Source: Sphingobium sp. V4 (lineage in GTDB: Bacteria; Pseudomonadota; Alphaproteobacteria; Sphingomonadales; Sphingomonadaceae). From it: 64,000 nt of DNA. The notes under the pieces are model-generated. The model saw nothing but the letters and a program-made list of their open reading frames with translations. It was not told the DNA's origin and made no database searches. The translations under genes and the position numbers were made by a program. The number at the start of each line of letters is the position of its first letter. Position 1 is the first letter of the stretch. The DNA is taken from positions 864,501 through 928,500 of the forward strand of contig NZ_CP081002.1 in the NCBI RefSeq assembly GCF_029590555.1. Direction: 5' to 3'. This document shows, piece after piece, positions 57,981 to 64,000 of the stretch.

Positions 57981-58035
57981 TCGTTCAAATTACAGCCCCG
58001 CTCTCAAGGTCATGTGGGGGATTTTGACCGCTTAC

Positions 58036-58052
58036 GCTTGGGCGCAAGAGGC
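58036..58052. repeat. Right copy of 17-bp direct repeat flanking the second IS66 element
   Basis: Exact repeat of 55394-55410, immediately after the right terminal repeat. The 58053-58266 interval beyond it holds no gene; it should include the SDR 9 promoter. Confidence 0.8.
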
Positions 58053-58266
58053 GTGCATCTGATCCGCAGGGATCGAGGGCGGCTCCATCGGCCAATTCGA
58101 TGAGGCGCATCTATATTTAAGCAAAACTACGACAGTTTTCGCAAGGCTCCGAGAGAAGCAGCGGGCGCCAGGTGACATATCCAGTTCACGTCTTCTGACG
58201 GAGCCGGATTGATCAAGGGATCGTCAAATCCGGCATAATCCCTGCGATCCCGGATGGAGTTTAATC

Positions 58267-59028
58267 ATGACCAACATCGTGACCACTGTGAATGAAGTTG
58301 AGGGCAAGGTTGCCATCGTCACGGGTGCAGCCAGCGGTATCGGCCGTGCAATCGCGGAACTGCTGCATTCGCGCGGCGCCAAGGTCGTTGCAGAAGATAT
58401 CGACCCCGCCGTGAAGGATCTTGAACGCGACAGCCTTGTTGCCCTGGTGGCCGACATCACCGTCGATGGTGTTGCCGAGCAGGCAGTGTCGCTTGCGGTC
58501 GATACGTTCGGCAAGCTCGACATCCTCGTCAACAACGCAGGCCGCATTCTTTACAAGAACCTGGTCGATCTTTCCCGCGAAGAGTGGGAATGGCAGATGC
58601 AGACGAACGTCACGGGTGCCTTCCTGCATTCGCGCGAAGCCCAGAAGGCGATGATGAAGAATGGTTCGGGCGCGATTGTGAACATCGCTTCCTATGCGTC
58701 TTACTTCGCTTTCCCGGGAATCGCGGCCTACACCGCCTCGAAGGGGGCCATTGCCCAGATGACCCGGACCCAGGCGCTGGAAGCGATCGAGCACAACATC
58801 CGCGTCAACGCGATCGGCGTGGGCGACGTTGTGACCAACCTGCTCAATCATTTCCGCGATGACGGCCGTGAATTCCTGGCTGAGCATGGGCAGAATGCGC
58901 CAATCGGCCGTGCTGCCGATCCGAAGGAAATCGCGGAGATCGTGGCGTTTCTTGCTTCCGATCGAGCGAGCTTCATCGTCGGTTCCGTGGTTATGGCTGA
59001 CGGCGGGATGAGCGTCGCCATCGGCTAA
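58267..59028 (+). CDS. Short-chain dehydrogenase/reductase (SDR 9)
   Basis: A 253-residue SDR with TGAASGIG, NNAG (ILVNNAGRILYKN), catalytic AAYTASKGAI and the end SFIVGSVVMADGGMS. Asp after strand 2 (AEDIDPAV) favours NAD. Start ATG 58267 has GGATGGAG upstream. It leads a short operon with the flavin-reductase-like gene 69 bp downstream. Confidence 0.93.
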   Translation: MTNIVTTVNEVEGKVAIVTGAASGIGRAIAELLHSRGAKVVAEDIDPAVKDLERDSLVALVADITVDGVAEQAVSLAVDTFGKLDILVNNAGRILYKNLVDLSREEWEWQMQTNVTGAFLHSREAQKAMMKNGSGAIVNIASYASYFAFPGIAAYTASKGAIAQMTRTQALEAIEHNIRVNAIGVGDVVTNLLNHFRDDGREFLAEHGQNAPIGRAADPKEIAEIVAFLASDRASFIVGSVVMADGGMSVAIG

Positions 59029-59097
59029 GTCTGTCAGGCGGATGGTGCCAGAATGCCCCATCCGCCTGTCTTACCGCTAAAGAACAGGAATTCTATC

Positions 59098-59649
59098 GTG
59101 ACGTATTCGAAACGAGACTTCCCGCTGCACGCGGTGCGCCAGCACCTTGAGACTGGCCCCATTGTCCTGATCACCTCGCATCACGGTTCCCGTTCCAACA
59201 TCATGACATTGGGCTGGCACACCATGCTGCAATTCTCGCCTGCCCTGGTTGGCTGCTACATCTGGGAAGGTAATGAAAGCAGAGAACTGATCCGCAGGGC
59301 GGGAGAATGTGTCATCAACGTGCCGACGGCGGAAATCGCCGACCAGGTAGTGGAAATCGGAAACCGGCATGCGTGTGACGGCGACAAGTTCGAGGCGACG
59401 GGCCTGACCCAGCGGCGCGGTGAGGTTGTTGCCGCTCCCCTCTTGGATGATTGCTATGCGAGCTTCGAATGCCGACTCTACGACGATGCCATGGTCTCCA
59501 ACTACGGTTTCTTCATCTGGGAGGTCGTGAAAGCCCATGTTGCCGATGTGGAGGCGCCAAGAACGCTCCATTATCGCGGCAACGGCACCTTCATGGTCGC
59601 AGGCGAAGAACTTGCTTTCACTGAGCGCTTTCGACCAGAGAACCTTTAG
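59098..59649 (+). CDS. Flavin reductase-like (FMN-binding split barrel) protein
   Basis: The 183-residue product resembles the flavin reductase-like domain: PIVLITSHHGSRSNIMTLGWHTMLQFSPALVGCYI, AGECVINVPTAEIADQVVEIGNRH, and YGFFIWEVVKAHV. Such proteins reduce or bind FMN, often to feed a monooxygenase. Start is GTG 59098 with AGGA nine bases upstream. Its stop converges with the TetR stop, overlapping by four bases. Confidence 0.9.
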   Translation: MTYSKRDFPLHAVRQHLETGPIVLITSHHGSRSNIMTLGWHTMLQFSPALVGCYIWEGNESRELIRRAGECVINVPTAEIADQVVEIGNRHACDGDKFEATGLTQRRGEVVAAPLLDDCYASFECRLYDDAMVSNYGFFIWEVVKAHVADVEAPRTLHYRGNGTFMVAGEELAFTERFRPENL

Positions 59650-60257
59650 TCGTTCACATGCGGCGCGGCGGCGGCAGCTTTCTTCGGCTCAACGAAGTTG
59701 TCGATTCCTGCAGCCAGTTCCGGCGTCAAAGCCGACAGCGGACGATCCATTGCCAATGCTGTCCAGAGCATGCCATCGATGAAGCTGCTTATCGCCAAGG
59801 CAGTCTGCCGGGCCGGCGCCTTGAGAGTGATCTCACCTTTGGCTTCCAGCTGCGTCAGCAATGCACAGAGCGTTTCCAGCGCCTCTTCCAGGATGGGCTT
59901 ATAAAGATCGTGTAATCGGCCAGGGTTGGCACATTCAGCGCGCAGATGAAGCCGGGTTTTCACCACAGTGGCGATGTCGAAACCCAGCTGGTCATCAAGA
60001 TTGACGATCATCCGTTTGAACGACAGCCAATCCTCCGGAAAGCTGCTGCCCGAGACGAGACCATAGCGAAGCGCCTCGGCAACGATCTCCTCCTTGTTGC
60101 TGAAATGGGTGTAGATCGCACCGGTGCTGAGCGCGCATTCCTTTCGGATGTCGGCGAGGGACATGCCCTCAACCCCCTTGCGCGAGATGCACGCGATCGT
60201 TCCACGAAGGATGCGCTCGCGCTGGGCGCTCATATGCTGGGCATCACGCTTTGGCAT
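59646..60257 (-). CDS. TetR-family transcriptional regulator
   Basis: The 203-residue product has the TetR helix-turn-helix (RERILRGTIACISRKGVEGMSLADIRKECALSTGAIYTHFSNKEEIVAEAL) and a helical ligand domain. It is divergent from the TonB receptor gene, and the 132-bp interval contains operator site 3 (60315-60353). The same sequence occurs at two other promoters in this window, so this protein is the best candidate for a local regulator of three operons. Confidence 0.93.
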   Translation of the reverse strand: MPKRDAQHMSAQRERILRGTIACISRKGVEGMSLADIRKECALSTGAIYTHFSNKEEIVAEALRYGLVSGSSFPEDWLSFKRMIVNLDDQLGFDIATVVKTRLHLRAECANPGRLHDLYKPILEEALETLCALLTQLEAKGEITLKAPARQTALAISSFIDGMLWTALAMDRPLSALTPELAAGIDNFVEPKKAAAAAPHVND

Positions 60258-60314
60258 AAGATCCTCAAAAAGTACACTTGTTCTTTATTCCGTCAAAACC
60301 TCAATGACAATCTC

Positions 60315-60353
60315 TTGACACGAATCCAAAAAGACGGAACGTTCTCTTTCTAT
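60315..60353 (+). promoter_or_regulatory. TetR-type operator and promoter, site 3 (before TonB receptor)
   Basis: TTGACAC (60315-60321), six bases, AAAAAGACGGAACGTTC (60328-60344), then TCTTTCTAT. Identical in order and spacing to site 1 at 45158-45187. It lies between the divergent TetR and receptor genes, 37 bp before the receptor start. Two identical long matches 15 kb apart are very unlikely by chance. Confidence 0.75.
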
Positions 60354-60389
60354 TGATGCGAAAGGGCATCGATAGGACAGGGGGTTCCC

Positions 60390-62576
60390 ATGCGCAATGC
60401 CCGACTACTGACGACCACGGCCGCTATCACGGGCCTCCTTGGTTTTCTCACGCATCCGGCACAAGCTCAGGATGAAGGTTCAGACGGATCCCAGATCGTC
60501 GTTACCGCGCAAAAGCGTAGCGAACGCCTGCTGGATGCACCGCAATCCGTGACTGCGATATCGGCTGCCGACCTCAGCCGCCTCAATGCCGTGCAGTTCC
60601 GCGACTTTGCCAATGCCGTGCCAGCTCTCACATTCTCGACGGCAGGCCCGGGGCAGACACAGCTGACACTTCGCGGCGTGACAGCGGGCAACGACATCGG
60701 TCCCACGGTCGGCATTTATGTGGACGACGTACCCTTCGGGTCCAGCAGCGCCTTCGCCAATGCTTCGTCTCTCGCGCTTGATGCGGGTCTGTTCGATATG
60801 CAACGCATCGAGGTTCTTCGTGGGCCACAGGGTACGCTCTACGGCGCCAGCACGATGGGCGGTCTGCTTAAATATGTTACGATTGAACCGGACGCGGGTG
60901 ATTTCAGTGGCTCTGCCAATGCCAGTCTTTCAGACACGCACAGGGGAGGGACAAGCTACAGCGGCTCGGCAGGTGTGAACCTTCCGATTGTCCCCAGCAA
61001 AGTCGGGCTGCGCGCCAGTGGCTACTACTCCCATGACGGCGGCTTCATCGACAACCTCGCCGCCGGGAGGGACGATGTGAACAGGTCCAGGGTCTATGGC
61101 GGGCGGGCCGACCTCCAGTTCACGCCAACCGAAGATCTAACGGTTCGGCTCTCGGGCTTTCTCCAGAACATCCACAGGGGCGGCGGGGCCTCGGCTGACT
61201 TCACGCTTGCCGGGAAGCCGGTTGATGGTTCACTCGACCAGCGCCGACTCGTCGATGAACCCTTCGATCAGCGCTTTCGCCTCGTGAGCGGAATCATCAA
61301 CTATGATCTGGGGCCGGCGTCCCTGACGTCGATCAGCAGCTATCAGACAATCCACAACAGCTACCGTCAGGACGGCTCGGCGCTCTACATCCCGGTCCTC
61401 GCCTCCTTTAGTCTGCCCTTTGAAGCGGTTGCGGTCGATCAGCGCCGGACTACCAAGAAATTCACGCAGGAGGTTCGCCTCGCATCCACTGGCGAGAAGC
61501 TTTTGAATTGGATGATCGGTGGTTTCTACACGCACGAGAAGTCCGGCAATGCGCAGGTCATCGTGCCCTATGAAGACGAAGGGGTGGTTTCCCCCATATC
61601 TTTGGCCGACGTCTCCATTCCAAGCACCTATGAGGAAATTGCCGCTTTCGGAAATCTGACTGTGCACCTCACCGATCGGTTCGACCTGTCGGGGGGGATC
61701 AGGTGGGCAGAAAATCGCCAGAAGTTCGAACAGATCGGCAGCGGCCTGTTGATTGGCTCGACACCGCAGGTTCGGTCGAAAGATGACGTCGTCACCTATC
61801 TCGCCAACGCGCGCTACAAGTTCAGCCCGAACACCACTGCATATCTGCGGTTTGCCACCGGCTATAGGCCCGGCGGGCCAAATTATGTCGTCAATGATCC
61901 GGTCACGGGAACACCGCTTGCCCCGGCGCTCTTTGCCTCTGATTCCCTCGACAGCTACGAAGCCGGGTTCAAGGCTGAAACGGCCGACCGGACCTTCGGC
62001 ATCGACCTCTCAGCTTACCATATCAACTGGAAGGACATCCAGGTCACTACCGCCGCAGGCGGGGTTTCAGTGATCGCTAACGCCGGCGGTGCCAAGATAA
62101 CCGGCGGCGAACTTACATTGACCGCCCGTCCCTCACCGCAATTCACGGTCGCGGGCGCATTCGCATACCAGCATGCCAGGTTGTCCGAGGACAGCGTGGA
62201 CCTTGGCGCTGTCAAAGGGGATCGCCTCCCCAATGTCCCCCGCTACACGGCGACGCTCAATGCCGACTACCGGGCTCCGGCAGGTATGAAGCTTCGTCCA
62301 CGCCTCGGATCCACCCTGCGTTTTGTTTCTGATCGGTCCGCGTCGTTCGACGGGAATCTGGGTGTGCCCCAGTATGAGCTTCCCGACTATGTGGCGATCG
62401 ATCTGCGCGCCGGGTTGGACGTCGGACGCTTCGAGGTTCAGCTTTTCGCGCGCAATATAACAGATGAGCGTGCCCAGCTGTCAGCAGCGACCGTCCTGTC
62501 GTCCGCCGGCGGTCCCGCGCAGGTGACCATGATGCAACCCAGGACGATAGGCATCAGCCTCAACTCCCATTTCTGA
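60390..62576 (+). CDS. TonB-dependent receptor (no STN domain)
   Basis: The 728-residue product has a signal peptide (MRNARLLTTTAAITGLLGFL, cleavage near AQAQ). A TonB box and plug domain follow (SQIVVTAQKRSERLLDAPQSVTAISAADL, QRIEVLRGPQGTLYGASTMGG), then a 22-strand barrel ending in Phe (ISLNSHF). This is the sphingomonad catabolic-type receptor, probably importing an aromatic or other organic substrate for the enzymes encoded nearby. Expression is predicted to be controlled by the divergent TetR gene through site 3. Confidence 0.95.
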   Translation: MRNARLLTTTAAITGLLGFLTHPAQAQDEGSDGSQIVVTAQKRSERLLDAPQSVTAISAADLSRLNAVQFRDFANAVPALTFSTAGPGQTQLTLRGVTAGNDIGPTVGIYVDDVPFGSSSAFANASSLALDAGLFDMQRIEVLRGPQGTLYGASTMGGLLKYVTIEPDAGDFSGSANASLSDTHRGGTSYSGSAGVNLPIVPSKVGLRASGYYSHDGGFIDNLAAGRDDVNRSRVYGGRADLQFTPTEDLTVRLSGFLQNIHRGGGASADFTLAGKPVDGSLDQRRLVDEPFDQRFRLVSGIINYDLGPASLTSISSYQTIHNSYRQDGSALYIPVLASFSLPFEAVAVDQRRTTKKFTQEVRLASTGEKLLNWMIGGFYTHEKSGNAQVIVPYEDEGVVSPISLADVSIPSTYEEIAAFGNLTVHLTDRFDLSGGIRWAENRQKFEQIGSGLLIGSTPQVRSKDDVVTYLANARYKFSPNTTAYLRFATGYRPGGPNYVVNDPVTGTPLAPALFASDSLDSYEAGFKAETADRTFGIDLSAYHINWKDIQVTTAAGGVSVIANAGGAKITGGELTLTARPSPQFTVAGAFAYQHARLSEDSVDLGAVKGDRLPNVPRYTATLNADYRAPAGMKLRPRLGSTLRFVSDRSASFDGNLGVPQYELPDYVAIDLRAGLDVGRFEVQLFARNITDERAQLSAATVLSSAGGPAQVTMMQPRTIGISLNSHF

Positions 62577-62602
62577 GCACTCCAAGCTTCAGGAGAAATC
62601 CC

Positions 62603-64000
62603 ATTCCGCACTCTGCACATATCGATGTGGCAGCGCTCGATGCGCTGTTCGCACCCTTCGATCGCACCGATGCGCCCGGTTTCGCGGTTGGCGTCGCTCT
62701 AGGCGGCAAACCAGGGTATCGACGCGGCTTTGGCATGGCGAGCATTGAACTGCCCGTGGCGCTCTCTCCATCCATTCGCATGCGCATAGGATCCACCAGC
62801 AAGCATTTCTGCGTTCTGGCGGCCATGCTTCTTTGCGAAGAAGGCAAGCTCGACCTGGATGCGTCCCCTCGAACCTATCTTCCGGAACTCCCGGAATGGG
62901 CCGCGCCAATGACTGTTCGCCAGCTGATGGCGCACACCAGCGGGATGCGCGACAGTCTGGATTTGCTCCTGCAATCTGCCGGGCCCGGCATTGCCGTCTC
63001 CGGCGACTTTCAGCTCAAGCTGCTCGCCGGGCTCGATAGCGTCAATGCGCCTGCCGGTCATATCTGGAACTATAACAACGGCGGGTACGTGCTGCTCACC
63101 GAGATCATCGAGCGTTTGAGCGGCCAAGGTTTCGCCGATTTCCTGCAGGCGCGCATCCTTCAGCCGCTTGGCATGCACGACACCCTCCTGCGCCCGCTCG
63201 ACACAGCACTCTTGCCCAATAGCGCAACTCTGCACCTTCCGCGCCCTGATGGGGGCTGGAGCCGGGGGGTGTTCGGCGCCCCGATCGGCGGCGAAGGGGG
63301 CATCGTTTCGACCGTCGATGACATGCTGCGGTGGCTCAATCATATGAGCGACCCGATCGTGGGCACCCAAGAGACCTGGCAGGAGATGCGCACCCCGTTG
63401 ACGACGCATGGTTATGGACTTGGCCTCAACATGACCGCGCATCGTGGGCTGGCGACGGTGCATCATGCCGGCGGGGTCATTGGTGGTTCGAGCCAGATGC
63501 TCAAGGTCCTTGAGCATGATCTCGACATCATCATCATGACGAACGGCCGCAGCGCACTCGACCTTTATGGTCTGGTCGACGCCATCATCGACCGGTGTAT
63601 TCCCGACCTTCCTCCGCTCGAAGAAGATGTGGGGGGCCAAGTGCACGACGGCACGTTCTATTCATCGGCGACGGGGCAAGTCTATTCACTGGTCGGTATC
63701 GGTGATCAGCAGGCCATTTCGGTTGCAGGCATGACGCTTCCTGCCAAGCGCCTTGCGGATGGGACGATGAGTATCGCAATACTTCCCAGCGACCTGCGCC
63801 TGCGGCTCGTCGATGACGGCGGCGCTCCGGGACTTGAGGCCGTGGAATTCGGACATACGGATCGCTTGAGCCTGGTCCATGCTTCCGCAGCAGGCGACCC
63901 TTCAGCTTTGCAAGGAATTTTCGTTGCACGGTCGGCGGGATTGTCGGCCAACATCTATGAGGACGACCAATCGTCCTGGCGGGTCGATCTCAGAGGACCG
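62603..64000 (+). CDS. Serine hydrolase of the class C beta-lactamase / D-aminopeptidase type, partial, likely ATT start
   Basis: The frame stays open to the window edge (466 residues seen). It has the Ser-x-x-Lys catalytic motif (GSTSKHFCVLA, about residue 68), the Tyr-x-Asn motif (WNYNNGGYV) and a third box near VHHAGGVIGG. HTSGMRD and LQPLGMHDT are classic for the family, and the C-terminal extension recalls D-aminopeptidases. No ATG precedes the conserved start. AGGAG at 62591-62595 stands seven bases before ATT 62603, giving IPHSAHIDVAALDALF. GTG 62627 is the next option but has no ribosome site. It follows the receptor gene by 26 bp. The substrate is probably an ester or amide taken up by that receptor. 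Confidence 0.85.
   Translation, partial: MPHSAHIDVAALDALFAPFDRTDAPGFAVGVALGGKPGYRRGFGMASIELPVALSPSIRMRIGSTSKHFCVLAAMLLCEEGKLDLDASPRTYLPELPEWAAPMTVRQLMAHTSGMRDSLDLLLQSAGPGIAVSGDFQLKLLAGLDSVNAPAGHIWNYNNGGYVLLTEIIERLSGQGFADFLQARILQPLGMHDTLLRPLDTALLPNSATLHLPRPDGGWSRGVFGAPIGGEGGIVSTVDDMLRWLNHMSDPIVGTQETWQEMRTPLTTHGYGLGLNMTAHRGLATVHHAGGVIGGSSQMLKVLEHDLDIIIMTNGRSALDLYGLVDAIIDRCIPDLPPLEEDVGGQVHDGTFYSSATGQVYSLVGIGDQQAISVAGMTLPAKRLADGTMSIAILPSDLRLRLVDDGGAPGLEAVEFGHTDRLSLVHASAAGDPSALQGIFVARSAGLSANIYEDDQSSWRVDLRGP

Larger units (their letters stand above)
55411..58035 (+). mobile_element. Complete IS66-family insertion sequence (2625 bp), second copy, different subtype
   Basis: Perfect 24-bp terminal inverted repeats: GTAAGCGGTCAAAATCCCCC + ACAT at 55411-55434, and its exact complement at 58012-58035. 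It carries tnpA, tnpB and tnpC, all apparently intact. The GTAAGCGG end is standard for IS66. The genes are clearly different from those of the element at 34322-37147, so the two are separate arrivals. It sits between the AraC gene and SDR 9. Confidence 0.93.

Noticed and set aside
62699..63646. 315-codon minus-strand frame near the right end
   Set aside because: Antisense to the serine hydrolase frame, which has all three catalytic motifs; the minus frame has none.

Overview
The window looks like accessory DNA from a high-GC alphaproteobacterium of the Sphingomonadaceae (Sphingobium, Novosphingobium, Sphingomonas or Sphingopyxis type). The evidence is the family content: an F-type conjugation operon, a sphingomonad-style lasso-peptide cluster with an isopeptidase and a FecI/FecR/TonB uptake module, FecA-like receptors and dense short-chain dehydrogenase (SDR) genes. 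The conjugation genes, two IS66 elements, a toxin-antitoxin pair and defence genes suggest a conjugative plasmid or integrative element, but no replication, integration or att functions are visible.

Layout. (1) 1-12.8 kb, minus strand: a tra/T4SS operon read from 12.8 kb toward 1 (91-aa secreted protein, DsbC-like, TraA, TraL, TraE, TraK, TraB, TraV, TraC, two small membrane proteins, TraW, TraU, a small membrane protein, TraN, and a secreted protein cut by the window edge). Most junctions are ATGA overlaps. A triple 20-bp repeat lies between this operon and a divergent unknown gene. (2) 13.7-25 kb: a lasso-peptide island. It has an XRE-GntR fusion regulator, a 44-codon precursor gene, a stem-loop, fused B protease and C cyclase on the plus strand; on the minus strand are a RES/Xre toxin-antitoxin pair, then ECF sigma, FecR, TonB receptor and AtxE-type isopeptidase. 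(3) 25.7-34.1 kb: a defence-like island. It contains a four-gene minus-strand operon (191-aa unknown, QueC-like PP-loop protein, XRE-ImmA protease, PIN protein) behind a perfect dyad operator, a 47-aa membrane peptide, and a Gabija-like pair whose nuclease gene carries a one-base frameshift. (4) 34.3-37.15 kb: a complete IS66-family element with an 8-bp target duplication. (5) 37.3-64 kb: a metabolic and redox region. It has an outer-membrane beta-barrel gene, two coupled micro-ORFs, nine SDR genes, DoxX, pirin, WrbA-like quinone oxidoreductase, quinone reductase, SnoaL-like protein, two ABM mono-oxygenase-like genes, LysR (two), AraC and TetR regulators, a second IS66 element, a flavin-reductase-like gene, a TonB receptor and a serine hydrolase that runs off the end.

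How the parts work together. The tra operon would build the mating pilus. The lasso module makes a peptide and carries an adjacent import/hydrolysis arm, so it may act in signalling or scavenging rather than simple killing. In the SDR region, three promoters share a near-identical operator (core CGGAACGTTC), one of them beside the TetR gene. This predicts one TetR regulon joining the receptor, the WrbA/SDR/SnoaL/QOR operon and the ABM/SDR operon. All functions come from reading motifs and gene order by eye; no database search was run.
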